Assembly (NCBI GenBank): GCA_003389385.1
Contig: QQVM01000003.1
Span: 1 to 64,000, forward strand
DNA length: 64,000 nucleotides
Direction of reading: 5' to 3'
Origin: Bacteroidota bacterium
GTDB lineage: Bacteria; Bacteroidota; Bacteroidia; AKYH767-A; 2013-40CM-41-45
Shown piece by piece: positions 1-8,167 of this stretch. The notes under the pieces are model-generated. The model did not search any database. It was given only the letters and a program-made list of their open reading frames with translations, and was not told the DNA's origin. The position numbers and the translations under genes are program-made. How positions within the stretch are numbered: the stretch's first letter is position 1; each line of letters opens with the position of its first letter.

Positions 1-196
1 ATATATAAGATGCTTCTGCATAACGCAGCGACCCGATCCCCGAAGGGGATCAACCTGAGTAGAAAAGTGATTATTAAAAAAACAAGCCTGAAGGGCTTGA
101 ATATGTTTTCCGTAGGTGGTCTGAAATTGTAAGGGTGGTCCGGGCGGAATCAGCATTCGCACTTGTACCATCGCACAAGATTCCGCGATGCGGGGG
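1..196. repeat. 238-bp-spaced direct repeat, copy 1
   Basis: First of two copies offset by exactly 238 bp (CTGCATAACGCAGCG at 16 and 254). It carries a perfect hairpin GATCCCCGAAGGGGATC (35-51), a second near-palindrome at 84-98, and an inverted pair GCGGAATC (144-151) / GATTCCGC (179-186). No credible coding potential. The left edge may continue outside the window. A related sequence lies inverted near 8.7 kb. Confidence 0.85.
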
Positions 197-238
197 TAGT
201 AAAAAAATATCCAAAAGTAATCGACCGAGCATTTTCAA

Positions 239-434
239 AAATATATGATGCATCTGCATAACGCAGCGACCCGATCCCCGAAGGGGATCAACCTGAGTAG
301 AAAAGTGATTATTAAAAAAACAAGCCCGAAGGGCTTGAATATGTTTTCCGTAGGTGGTCTGAAAATGTCAGGGTGGTCCCGGCGGAATCAGCATTCGCGC
401 TTGTACCTTCGCACAAGATTCCGCCAAGCGGGTC
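239..434. repeat. 238-bp-spaced direct repeat, copy 2
   Basis: Second copy of the preceding repeat, about 95 percent identical by eye. It has the same hairpin (273-289), a perfect palindrome AAGCCCGAAGGGCTT (322-336) and the same GCGGAATC...GATTCCGC pair. Similarity ends near 434. Bases 435-617, up to the next start codon, show no recognisable signal apart from an AT-rich stretch after 500. Confidence 0.85.
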
Positions 435-617
435 TCCAATCAACGGAGTTCCCCTACCATTAAACCTCACGCACAAAGACTCTGGAGATAGGATTCGTGG
501 GATTAATTTGCATTAATAAACAATTTTTCTATTTTAGTCACTGAATTTGAATCCTTGTATTTTTCATGAACTATTTATAATAATTTACATCTTCGATATC
601 TTCATTCTCTTATTCGA

Positions 618-1581
618 ATGAAACACTCTTTGCTACTGGCTTTCTTTGCATGCACTTGCACATTGTTTTCCTTCAATGCAAAAGGACAGGTAAATTTAGT
701 ACCTAACCCAAGTTTTGAAATATTGGATTCTTGCCCCAGCCAACATGGTCAATTGAATTATGCAAAAAGTTGGAAAATAATACATAGAAGTCCTGATCTA
801 CTACATTATTGTTCTAGCCATTTTGCAACTCAAATACCATTAAATTTAGGAGGATTTCAATTTCCAAGCAACTCAATTGACAGTAGTTTCGCTGGATTGT
901 TTTTTTTCTATGATTGTAGATTCTGCTAAAGAAATTATAGGAGTTGAACTTGAAGAAGCACTAGAAACCGGAAGTAAATATTTTATTACATTTCAAATTT
1001 CAGCAGGATCAAATTTAATTTCTTCTCCATGTTATTGCAATAAAATAGGAGTAAAATTCTTTAGGAATATTAAATTCCTGGCTAATTTTAATGCATGGTT
1101 GATTGATGACCATGCGCACATTTTTGAAGATTCCATAATGACCGATACAACAAACTGGAATCTTTTCCAGGGTAGTTTTATTGCGGATTCTGCCTACAAA
1201 GCAATTTTGATTGGTAACTTTTTTAATTTGATTAATATTAATTACACTTGCCTAAGGCAAGGTGCATTGGCAGCATATTATTATTTCGACCGATTTTGTG
1301 TCTCTACCGACTCCCTACATTGCGCAAGATACAGCCGGGGTCTTCCCCTGCCCAATCAAAATCCTCCGGATGCATATCAGATTTCTTTTATTGACAATGA
1401 AATTCAAATTTTTTTGGAATCAGATCAGCAAGACCTCATGGTGATAATTTTCGATACAGCAGGCCGGATGATTTTTAAGAATCAACTCAGGCCGGGTATA
1501 AACAAAATAAATTATTATGATTTTGCCTCAGGGATGTATTTGCTGAGAATTGGTACTAAAACTTACAAGTTTATTCGATGA
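618..1581 (+). pseudogene. T9SS-secreted surface protein, frameshifted at a T8 run
   Basis: Two overlapping reading frames (618-929 and the frame ending at 1581) are one gene split by a single-base shift. The first part has a signal peptide (hydrophobic residues 4-22, ending near NAKGQ) followed by NLVPNPSFE, a start common in Bacteroidota secreted proteins. The second part ends in a T9SS type A sorting domain (FDTAGRMIFK ... GMYLLRIGTKTYKF). The break is at eight T residues (900-907); seven would restore one frame, reading AGLFFSMIVDSAK. It may be a real pseudogene, a phase-variable gene or a sequencing error. The substrate or partner is unknown. The next gene starts 21 bp downstream. Confidence 0.7.
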
Positions 1582-1602
1582 TCAATTTTAAAATAAAATA
1601 CT

Positions 1603-2262
1603 ATGAAAAAATTATTCAAAACAGAATTGTCTATTTTAATTGTGTTTCTGCTTATAAGCTTTCCTCATTTCATTTATTCTCAAGCAATTTTAATCAATCC
1701 TGCCACTATATCCGGGAGTACCATTGGTGAAACGGATGTCTCAGGCAACCAGATTTCTGCCATTGGAATCGGGGAGTTTGTAAATAATGGTGATGAACCA
1801 CAATCTGCGCTGGATGTTCGTGTTCCTTACTTATATCCTTCGAGCATTCCTTATGATCCTGCCGAGGTCTTTCATACTACTACAGAAGAGTATTATGGCT
1901 CTTTCTGGCGTATGTTCTCAGGTGTACATTCAAATTCATATAGGGAAAAATTTCATATAAAAAATTATGCCAACAGTTCACATGATATTGAGCTCAATGT
2001 GTTACAGGAAGGCGGAAGCATGAATTTCTTCACTCAGGACCTTCACTGGATGCAATTGAGAAGCGATGGCCACCTGGGGCTGAATAATGGTGTGAGTAAT
2101 TCCGTTCCGTGGAATAATTTTTCTCCTCAATCTATTCTGCCTATGCCGGGCGTAGTCAAAAGCGCGGTTAACGAATTTGATCGAAGTGAAAACGCTTCCT
2201 CGCGCAGACTACGCCCTCACAACAAACAAGATGGCAACCAACTGAATATAGCCCTCCCATGA
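1603..2262 (+). CDS. Secreted protein with C-terminus replaced by REP element (truncated)
   Basis: 219 codons. An N-terminal signal peptide (charged KKLFK, hydrophobic stretch, then FIYSQ) is followed by a region rich in Ser, Asn and Gly with no domain I recognise. The last ~38 codons are read out of a REP-like palindrome (2148-2216) and its flank, so the natural protein was probably longer. No sorting domain remains, so if made the product would probably not be anchored by T9SS. It lies 21 bp after the frameshifted surface-protein gene and may have shared its transcript. Confidence 0.6.
   Translation: MKKLFKTELSILIVFLLISFPHFIYSQAILINPATISGSTIGETDVSGNQISAIGIGEFVNNGDEPQSALDVRVPYLYPSSIPYDPAEVFHTTTEEYYGSFWRMFSGVHSNSYREKFHIKNYANSSHDIELNVLQEGGSMNFFTQDLHWMQLRSDGHLGLNNGVSNSVPWNNFSPQSILPMPGVVKSAVNEFDRSENASSRRLRPHNKQDGNQLNIALP
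2148..2216. repeat. REP-like palindrome, left copy
   Basis: A 69-bp element whose 10-base ends are perfectly complementary (GGGCGTAGTC at 2148-2157, GACTACGCCC at 2207-2216). After an asymmetric bulge (AAAA on one side, A on the other) comes a second stem, GCGCG (2162-2166) with CGCGC (2201-2205). This stem-bulge-stem layout is typical of REP sequences. Its mate at 2950-3018 has the same length and structure in the opposite orientation, with the transposase gene between them. Confidence 0.8.
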
Positions 2263-2303
2263 ATCCTTTAGCCGCTTGAAATGATGATCCATTATCAAGT
2301 AGA

Positions 2304-2864
2304 CTAAAACAGAGAATGTAATTCGATGGGAGTAACCTTTACCGGACTTTTCTTTCCTGCGTAATCTTTGGCGCTGCTATAAAGGTAGTCTTCCGCACGA
2401 TCCACAAAGCCCTCTTCTAATGGGTTATTGTGTATGTATTTAATCTTTGAAAGCATAAACTTTGAAGACCATATTTCTTCAGCATGATTATTTTGTTGCC
2501 ACAGCTGGTAATTTTTATTCCTTGAATTCTTCAGCCCGGCTTCGAGAAGCATTGGCAATATCCATTCCTTCCTGCTCTCGTTCGATTTCTTTAATTCCAG
2601 AACAATCATTTTACTGCTGATTTCTTTAAGCTTTCCAATGACAGAACTCAAATTATTATTTCTTGAACCAGCAATCATATGAAAATGACTTGGCATGATT
2701 ACGTACGCATAAATCTCTAGTCCGAAATTATCAACGCAATGATTTAGCCGGTCTGTCAGGATTTGTTTATACCTGTCCCGGATAAAAATATCAATCCAGT
2801 TAATGATAGTCGGAGTCAGAAAATAGGTTCCATCCTGTTTATGTATTTGGTATGCAATAGACAT
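2304..2864 (-). CDS. REP-associated tyrosine transposase (RAYT, IS200/Y1 family)
   Basis: 186 aa when started at the ATG at 2864. The ORF can extend upstream to 2903, but those residues are not family-like. The HUH motif is seen as VIMPSHFHMI (residues ~55-64; His60 and His62), and the C-terminal half has YIHNNP ... DYLYSSAKDYAG, typical of RAYTs. These single-stranded DNA endonucleases act on REP palindromes rather than on their own terminal repeats. The gene lies between two inverted 69-bp palindromes (2148-2216 and 2950-3018), which are probably its cognate substrates. No frameshift or stop, so it may be functional. Confidence 0.88.
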   Translation of the reverse strand: MSIAYQIHKQDGTYFLTPTIINWIDIFIRDRYKQILTDRLNHCVDNFGLEIYAYVIMPSHFHMIAGSRNNNLSSVIGKLKEISSKMIVLELKKSNESRKEWILPMLLEAGLKNSRNKNYQLWQQNNHAEEIWSSKFMLSKIKYIHNNPLEEGFVDRAEDYLYSSAKDYAGKKSPVKVTPIELHSLF

Positions 2865-2949
2865 GTTTAAATATAGCGAAAGGCAAAAGGTGATTGCAAC
2901 CAATAAGAGATGGATATTTTAAAATTTATGGCTACAACATACATGGGAA

Positions 2950-3018
2950 GAGCGTAGTCAGCGCGTGCCAACTACTAAATATTGTTGAAAAGTTGAATGC
3001 GCGCTCTTGACTACGCTC
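2950..3018. repeat. REP-like palindrome, right copy
   Basis: 69 bp with perfect 10-base arms (GAGCGTAGTC at 2950-2959, GACTACGCTC at 3009-3018) and inner stem AGCGCG (2960-2965) / CGCGCT (3000-3005). On the reverse strand the bulge reads AAGA, matching AAAA in the left copy, so the two copies are inverted relative to each other. Bases 3019-3127 up to the ribosomal terminator show no feature. Confidence 0.8.
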
Positions 3019-3127
3019 AGCATAGAGAAATAATCCTTGGCTAAATGTATTAAACTCACAAGTTACTTGCAGGATGACGGCTTCGTAGCCAGAGACAGAT
3101 CAGGAACTCACAAGATCCTTACTGGAT

Positions 3128-3159
3128 AAAAAAAAACGCCGGTCGTTGAACCGGCGTTT
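3128..3159 (-). terminator. Rho-independent terminator of rpsF-rpsR-rplI
   Basis: Stem AAACGCCGGT (3134-3143) / ACCGGCGTTT (3150-3159), six-base loop. On the minus strand it is followed by a run of T (plus-strand A run 3128-3136). It lies 18 bp past the rplI stop codon. Confidence 0.9.
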
Positions 3160-3176
3160 CCATAATGTGTGTCAGA

Positions 3177-3623
3177 TTACTCTGCTATCACTTCGAAATT
3201 GATTTTCGCTTTCACATCCTTGTGCAGATTCACGGTAGCGGTGTATGCACCGAGTGCCTTGATGTGGTCATCGTCCAGGTGAATCTTCTTGCGGTCAACG
3301 ATCACATCGTGCTTAGCAAGAGCGTCAGCAATCTGTAATGAAGTAACGGAACCGTAAATTTTTCCGCTCTCGCCCACTTTAGCGCCGATCTTCAGCACCA
3401 TTGCTTCAAGCTGCTTGGCGACTGATTCAGCATCACCCTTTATCTTCTGTGCTTTGTGAGCACGCTGCTTTTGGGTTTCTGCCAGCACTTTGCGGTTTTC
3501 CTCGTTGGCAATGATGGCCATTCCGCGGGGGATGAGAAAATTGCGGGCATAACCCGGCTTCACCTTCACAATCTCATCGGCATAGCCGAGATTGTCCATA
3601 TCCTGTTTTAGAATAACTTCCAT
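3177..3623 (-). CDS. rplI: 50S ribosomal protein L9
   Basis: 148 aa, the usual bacterial L9 length. The N-terminal domain begins MEVILKQDMDNLGYADEIVKVKPGYARNFLIPRG, split here only for length: the VKVKPGYARNFLIP signature is at residues ~20-33. It is joined by a long Lys/Ala-rich helix (~45-75) to the C-terminal rRNA-binding domain. It binds 23S rRNA at the base of the L1 stalk and limits frame slippage. Last gene of the rpsF-rpsR-rplI operon, 12 bp after rpsR and ending in a strong terminator. Confidence 0.98.
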   Translation of the reverse strand: MEVILKQDMDNLGYADEIVKVKPGYARNFLIPRGMAIIANEENRKVLAETQKQRAHKAQKIKGDAESVAKQLEAMVLKIGAKVGESGKIYGSVTSLQIADALAKHDVIVDRKKIHLDDDHIKALGAYTATVNLHKDVKAKINFEVIAE

Positions 3624-3635
3624 GTGATGCCCTCC

Positions 3636-3902
3636 TTATTTTAAAAGATCTGATACATAAGGCATCAGCGCAAGGTGGCGTGCCCTCTTAATAGCCTGAC
3701 CGACGTGGCGCTGGTATTTCAATGATGTTCCGGTAAGACGGCGAGGTAGAATTTTACCCTGCTCGTTCACCAGCTTCACCAGGAAATTCGCGTCCTTATA
3801 GTCGATGTATTTAATGCCGTTCTTCTTGAAGCGGCAGTATTTCTTCTTGCTGGTATCAACCGTTGGCGGGTTGAGGTAGCGTACTTCGTTTGATTGTGCC
3901 AT
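3636..3902 (-). CDS. rpsR: 30S ribosomal protein S18
   Basis: 88 aa, full length. It contains [19 protein letters not shown] and the conserved [15 protein letters not shown] segment (residues ~52-66) followed by the basic [13 protein letters not shown] tail. S18 pairs with S6 on the platform of the 30S subunit, which fits its place 12 bp downstream of rpsF and upstream of rplI. The ATG at 3902 is the only sensible start. Confidence 0.98.
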   Translation of the reverse strand: MAQSNEVRYLNPPTVDTSKKKYCRFKKNGIKYIDYKDANFLVKLVNEQGKILPRRLTGTSLKYQRHVGQAIKRARHLALMPYVSDLLK

Positions 3903-3914
3903 CGTTTTCTGAGT

Positions 3915-4274
3915 TTAAGATACTTTTTCTTCTTCTTTTTTCAGCGCGGCATTACGGCGCTTCTTTTCATTGTACGCAATCGCGTGCTTGTCAAGACGTA
4001 CGGTGAGGAAGCGCATGATTCTTTCATCGCGTTTGTAATCCACTTCCAGCTTGTTGATCAACTCGCCGGGAGCCTTGAACTCGATGAGGTAATAAAACCC
4101 TGTGTTTTTCTTCTGGATAGGGTAAGCCAGCTTGCGCAATCCCCAGTTGTTCTCATGAACAATTTCGGAACCGTTGTCGGTGAGGATTTTCTTGAATTTG
4201 TTGACTGTATCCATCATCTGTTCCTCCGAAAGAACAGGAGTCATGATGAAAACTGTCTCATACTGGTTAGACAT
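3915..4274 (-). CDS. rpsF: 30S ribosomal protein S6
   Basis: 119 aa. It starts MSNQYETVFIMTPVLSEEQ and shows the ferredoxin-like S6 fold, with the WGLRKLAYPIQKKNTGFYYL core (split at residues ~44-63) and the RDERIMRFLTVRLDKHA C-terminal half. The tail is Lys/Glu-rich. First gene of the rpsF-rpsR-rplI operon. The predicted promoter lies just upstream at 4314-4342, leaving a short leader of about 30 nt. Confidence 0.98.
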   Translation of the reverse strand: MSNQYETVFIMTPVLSEEQMMDTVNKFKKILTDNGSEIVHENNWGLRKLAYPIQKKNTGFYYLIEFKAPGELINKLEVDYKRDERIMRFLTVRLDKHAIAYNEKKRRNAALKKEEEKVS

Positions 4275-4313
4275 GTTGTTTTTTTAGGTTTTACGGAGAT
4301 TTTTAATGGGTGG

Positions 4314-4342
4314 CAAAGGTAAACAAATAACCTTAAATCCAA
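4314..4342 (-). promoter_or_regulatory. Bacteroidota-type promoter of rpsF operon
   Basis: On the minus strand, -7 box TACCTTTG (plus CAAAGGTA, 4314-4321) with TTG (4340-4342) 18 bp upstream of it. This matches the Bacteroidota -33/-7 pattern. The start of rpsF is 40 bp downstream. Confidence 0.5.
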
Positions 4343-4542
4343 AATATAGCGAGATGAAACTTATTTGCTGCCTGATGAATGGCAAAGCCCTATTGGAATC
4401 CTTTAAAAGTTGATTTTTTTCAGGAAAAGGGCAATCTTCAGCCAAATTTGTGTTGAAAAGTCTGAAAGCGGAGTGAAATATTTCTCCTCCAGAGACTCAA
4501 AATTTTTTTTCATTTTTTTCGATGATTGGAATGCTTATCACC

Positions 4543-4572
4543 TTGACTTGCAGCAATTATGGCTTATCTTTG
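4543..4572 (+). promoter_or_regulatory. Bacteroidota-type promoter of paaZ
   Basis: TTG (4543-4545), 19 bp, TATCTTTG (4565-4572): a full match to the phylum consensus. It predicts a leader of about 110 nt before the paaZ ATG at 4690. The rest of the 415-bp gap 4275-4689 shows no clear operator palindrome or gene. Confidence 0.55.
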
Positions 4573-4689
4573 TGCAGGCTTTCCAATTTACACCTCAACA
4601 TTGTTTATTGCTTCCTCAATCCGCTGGAATTGAGGACTTTGTTATCCGGACAAGAACCGGAATGGTGCATTTATCGGGAATTGAATCAT

Positions 4690-6735
4690 ATGTCAACACA
4701 ATTACAAAGTTATATACAGGGTCAGTGGTATGCCGGAAACGGCAAGGCTTCCCCGCTTTTTCATGCCATCACCGGTGAGGAAATTTTCAGAATAAGTTCT
4801 GAAGGAATTGATTTTAAAGCAGCTCTTGAATACGGAAAAAAGAAGGGCGGCAATGCGCTGCGTAAGATGACTTTCCACGAAAGAGCCCGCATGCTTAAAG
4901 CCCTGGCTCTTTACTTGAACGAGAACAAGAAAAATCTTTACGCGCTCTCAGCTGCCACAGGCGCAACCAAAGCCGATTCATGGATTGATATTGACGGTGG
5001 CATAGGAAACCTCTTCGTTTACGCGAGCAAAGGAAGACGCGAACTTCCGGATGAGTCATTCCTGGTGGATGGCAACATGGAAAAGATTTCGAAGAACGGC
5101 ACTTTCACCGGACATCATATATGTGTCCCGTTAGAAGGCGTCGCGGTTCATATCAACGCTTTCAATTTCCCTGTTTGGGGAATGCTTGAAAAGATCGCGG
5201 TAAATCTGCTTGCAGGTGTCCCCGCCATTGTAAAGCCGGCAAGTTCCACCGCTTACCTCACCGAACTCGCGGTGAAAGAAATCGTGAAAGCAGAAATTCT
5301 GCCCGAAGGCTCTCTGCAACTTATCTGCGGTAGCACCGGTGACCTGCTGAATCACCTCGACTGCCAGGATGTTGTGACATTCACCGGCTCCGCGCATACA
5401 GGTAAATTATTGAAGTCGCATAAAAATATTTTAGATAATTCAATTCGCTTCAACATGGAGGCAGATTCCCTGAACTGCTCCATACTTGGACCGGATGCTA
5501 CACCGGAGACAGAAGAGTTCAAACTCTTCATCAAAGAAGTAGTCAGGGAAATGACTGTCAAGGCCGGTCAAAAGTGTACCGCCATCCGCCGTACCATTGT
5601 GCCTGAAAACCTGAGCGAAGCTGTTCTCGCCGCGCTAAGTGAAAGACTCAAAAGCACGGTAATCGGTGATCCTTCCGTGGAAGGTGTGAGAATGGGACCG
5701 CTTGCAAACAAAATGCAGGTGAAAGATGTCAAAGAAAAGGTGCGCCAGCTTATGGGCGTCTGCGAAGTCGTTTACGGCGATATTGAAAATGTTTCTGTAG
5801 TCGGCGCTGACAGCGAGCGTGGCGCATTCATGTCATCCATGCTGCTTTACTGCAAGGACCCGATGAAACAATCGGAGCCGCATTCAGTAGAAGCCTTCGG
5901 TCCGGTGAGTACGGTCATGCCTTATAAGAATACCGGAGAAGCTATTGAACTTGCCCGCATGGGTAAGGGCAGCCTGGTAGGATCGGTCTTCACATCAGAC
6001 AATAAATTCGCCAGAGAAGTTGTGCTTGGATCAGCATCCATGCACGGACGCATGGTGATCATCAATAAAGATTGCGCAGCTGAGTCGACCGGTCACGGTT
6101 CTCCCCTTGCCCACCTGGTGCATGGAGGTCCGGGTCGCGCGGGAGGCGGAGAAGAAATGGGCGGCGTGAGAGGTGTGTATCATTACATGCAACGCACCGC
6201 GCTACAGGGTTCTCCTACCACTCTGATGAAGATTCTGAATGTGTATCTGCCGGGAGCGAAAATGAAGGAAGACGCGATTCACCCTTTCAGAAAATACTTT
6301 GAAGAAATTGAAGTCGGTGATACACTTGTCACTCACAAGCGTACAATCACCGAAGCGGATATAGTGAACTTCGCCGGAATCAGCGGTGATTATTTCTACG
6401 CGCATACGGATGAAACCTCCCTGGAGGGATCAATCTTTGAAAAGCGCGTGGCACACGGATACTTCGTGATTTCCGCTGCAGCCGGCCTGTTCGTGGATCC
6501 GAAGAAAGGTCCTGTGCTGGCAAACTACGGACTGGATAATCTCCGCTTCACCCAGCCGGTGTATGTGGGTGACACCTTGCAAGTCAGTCTCACCTGCCAG
6601 AGAAAAACGAGGAAGGAAGACCGCGAAGGTCAGATTCCTCAGGGAGTGGTGGAGTGGTACGTGACCGTATCCAATCAGAAAAATGAAATTGTGGCGATCG
6701 AAACAGTATTGACCTTGGTCGCCTGTAAAAAATAA
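4690..6735 (+). CDS. paaZ: Bifunctional oxepin-CoA hydrolase / semialdehyde dehydrogenase PaaZ
   Basis: 681 aa from the ATG at 4690, the usual PaaZ length. The frame is open 56 codons further upstream, but those residues are not family-like. Residues ~1-520 are an aldehyde dehydrogenase with catalytic Cys296 (AGQKCTAIRR) and Glu257 (NMEADSLN). Residues ~535-681 are a MaoC hot-dog hydratase (FAGISGDYFYAHTDE, with the D-x4-H pair; then HGYFVISAAAGLF). In phenylacetate breakdown it opens the oxepin-CoA ring and oxidises the reactive semialdehyde. The monooxygenase and isomerase genes paaABCD-paaG are 12 kb away. Transcribed from the promoter at 4543-4572, with an unknown gene 30 bp downstream. 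Confidence 0.95.
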   Translation: MSTQLQSYIQGQWYAGNGKASPLFHAITGEEIFRISSEGIDFKAALEYGKKKGGNALRKMTFHERARMLKALALYLNENKKNLYALSAATGATKADSWIDIDGGIGNLFVYASKGRRELPDESFLVDGNMEKISKNGTFTGHHICVPLEGVAVHINAFNFPVWGMLEKIAVNLLAGVPAIVKPASSTAYLTELAVKEIVKAEILPEGSLQLICGSTGDLLNHLDCQDVVTFTGSAHTGKLLKSHKNILDNSIRFNMEADSLNCSILGPDATPETEEFKLFIKEVVREMTVKAGQKCTAIRRTIVPENLSEAVLAALSERLKSTVIGDPSVEGVRMGPLANKMQVKDVKEKVRQLMGVCEVVYGDIENVSVVGADSERGAFMSSMLLYCKDPMKQSEPHSVEAFGPVSTVMPYKNTGEAIELARMGKGSLVGSVFTSDNKFAREVVLGSASMHGRMVIINKDCAAESTGHGSPLAHLVHGGPGRAGGGEEMGGVRGVYHYMQRTALQGSPTTLMKILNVYLPGAKMKEDAIHPFRKYFEEIEVGDTLVTHKRTITEADIVNFAGISGDYFYAHTDETSLEGSIFEKRVAHGYFVISAAAGLFVDPKKGPVLANYGLDNLRFTQPVYVGDTLQVSLTCQRKTRKEDREGQIPQGVVEWYVTVSNQKNEIVAIETVLTLVACKK

Positions 6736-6765
6736 ATTATTAGTTAACCATTAAAACCATGAGCC

Positions 6766-7218
6766 ATGTTACTCTATGACACACTCGACAGATTCGAGAA
6801 AAAGTTCGGACACCTGAAGAAGAAGGGGCTCCGCATTAACGGCCTCAAGATGGTGGATCCAAAAAGAAAAAAGCATGTGATCGATGTCAGCCGTCCGCTG
6901 GTATTCGACAACAGGCTATTGCCAAAATCTTTCGAGGGGCTCGACGTGAAAGCAATCATTCACGGAGACCTTCCGCAGGAATTCAACATTGACCGCAGCA
7001 AACCTGACTGGCAAAAGAGGGAATACATCTGGGCGCCAGAGAGGTTTGAGCATTTCGTGGACCGTTGTTCCGCGGAGATCAAGAAACAACTTGGAAACCC
7101 TGCGATGACGCGGGATGAAATTCTCTCCGCGCTGTGCTTCGGCGATTTCGAAGCGCACAAGGAAAAAACCACAACTATGGTGAAAGAAGGAAAAATTCCT
7201 GCTTACAACAATAATTGA
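6766..7218 (+). CDS. Conserved-looking protein of unknown function in paaZ operon
   Basis: 150 aa, start ATG at 6766, 30 bp after paaZ, and ends just before a terminator, so probably co-transcribed with paaZ. The protein is basic and soluble, with no signal peptide or membrane segment. It has a Lys-rich N-terminus (FEKKFGHLKKKGLRINGLK), an HGDLPQEFN segment near residue 66 and a C-terminal helix AHKEKTTTMVKEGK. I do not recognise the family. Position suggests a role in phenylacetate or CoA-ester metabolism, but that is inference only. Confidence 0.75.
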   Translation: MLLYDTLDRFEKKFGHLKKKGLRINGLKMVDPKRKKHVIDVSRPLVFDNRLLPKSFEGLDVKAIIHGDLPQEFNIDRSKPDWQKREYIWAPERFEHFVDRCSAEIKKQLGNPAMTRDEILSALCFGDFEAHKEKTTTMVKEGKIPAYNNN

Positions 7219-7237
7219 CATTTTCAATAACACTTCA

Positions 7238-7265
7238 GAGGGCCGTGCAAGACGGCCCTTTTTAT
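7238..7265 (+). terminator. Rho-independent terminator of paaZ operon
   Basis: AGGGCCGT (7239-7246) / ACGGCCCT (7252-7259) stem with five-base loop, followed by TTTTTATTTT. It separates the 6766 gene from the crotonase gene downstream. Confidence 0.85.
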
Positions 7266-7317
7266 TTTGATCCCTTGCAATCAAATTTTAATTTCGCTTA
7301 CGAATAAACCAATTCAC

Positions 7318-8082
7318 ATGTCAGAAGGAAAAATCAGCGTTGCAAAAGAAAACGGCATTACCACAATAACTTTTTTTCATCCGCAGAGCAATTCCATGCC
7401 CGGGAAACTCCTTTTCGAGCTTGCGGAAGCAATTAAATCTTCTGGCGATGACAAGGATGTAAAGGTGATTATTCTGAAAAGCGAAGGTGAAAAGGCTTTT
7501 TGCGCCGGAGCTTCCTTCGACGAGCTGGTATCAATTGAAAACATCGAACAGGGCAAGAAATTCTTTTCCGGATTCGCTGCGGTTATCAACGCCATGCGCA
7601 AGGCGCCGAAGTTTGTCATCGCGAGAGTGCAGGGCAAAGCGGTCGGTGGCGGCGTAGGCATTGCAAGCGCAGCGGATTATACGCTCGCACACGAAAGCGC
7701 CTCGGTAAAGCTGAGTGAACTTGCCGTGGGCATTGGCCCTTTTGTCGTGGGTCCGGCTGTAGAAAGAAAAATCGGTAAATCGGCATTCAGCGCTTTAACA
7801 ATTAATGCCACAGCATGGCAGGACGCAGTTTGGGCGAAGCAATGCGGTTTGTATGCGGAAGTATTCAGCAGCATAAATGCACTCGACAGCGCGGTAGACA
7901 GTCTGGCGAAAACGCTCGCGGCCAGCAATCCCGATGCCATGAAGGAATTGAAAAAGATTTTCTGGAGAGGTACAGAAGACTGGGATCAGCTGCTGGCAGA
8001 GCGGGCGGAAATGAGCGGCAAGCTGGTGCTTTCGGAATTCACACGCAATGCGATTGCTAAGTTTAAGGCTGGGGTGCGGTAA
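7318..8082 (+). CDS. Enoyl-CoA hydratase/isomerase (crotonase) family protein
   Basis: 254 aa from the ATG at 7318. The open frame reaches back to 7267 in non-family sequence that overlaps the terminator tail. Crotonase fold: KAFCAGASFDEL (CoA-binding loop), KAVGGGVGIASAADY (oxyanion-hole region) and LSELAVGIGPFVVGP. The first classical catalytic Glu, after GGG in rat hydratase, is Gly here; the second (SEL) is kept. That resembles branched-chain or methylglutaconyl-type members more than a standard hydratase. It may take part in acyl-CoA breakdown alongside paaZ, but a terminator separates the two. The exact substrate is unknown. Confidence 0.85.
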   Translation: MSEGKISVAKENGITTITFFHPQSNSMPGKLLFELAEAIKSSGDDKDVKVIILKSEGEKAFCAGASFDELVSIENIEQGKKFFSGFAAVINAMRKAPKFVIARVQGKAVGGGVGIASAADYTLAHESASVKLSELAVGIGPFVVGPAVERKIGKSAFSALTINATAWQDAVWAKQCGLYAEVFSSINALDSAVDSLAKTLAASNPDAMKELKKIFWRGTEDWDQLLAERAEMSGKLVLSEFTRNAIAKFKAGVR

Positions 8083-8084
8083 AA

Positions 8085-8120
8085 GATGTCTGAACTGGGA
8101 TTTATGGGATTGTTGGGATT
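8085..8120. repeat. 36-bp direct repeat, left copy
   Basis: Begins GATGTCTGAACTGGGATTTA and repeats TGGGATT at ~10-bp spacing. Identical over 36 bp to 8539-8574. It starts 3 bp after the crotonase stop codon. The two copies bracket the 103-bp tandem array. Confidence 0.85.
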
Positions 8121-8167
8121 TGTGCAGTTGAGAAAATCGCAAAATCCAATTTTAAATCTTTTCAGCC

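Noticed and set aside
74-463. Short ORFs in the repeat (74-259 minus and 245-463 plus)
   Set aside because: They are readings of the repeat hairpins; the same peptide (KTYSSPSGLFF) appears from the inverted copy at 8.7 kb, a common false gene call.
877-1581. A separate gene starting at the internal TTG (877)
   Set aside because: It starts inside the upstream frame and its content continues that protein; best read as the second half of one frameshifted gene.
3894-4322. Plus-strand ORF opposite rpsF
   Set aside because: Antisense shadow of a ribosomal protein gene with no recognisable features.
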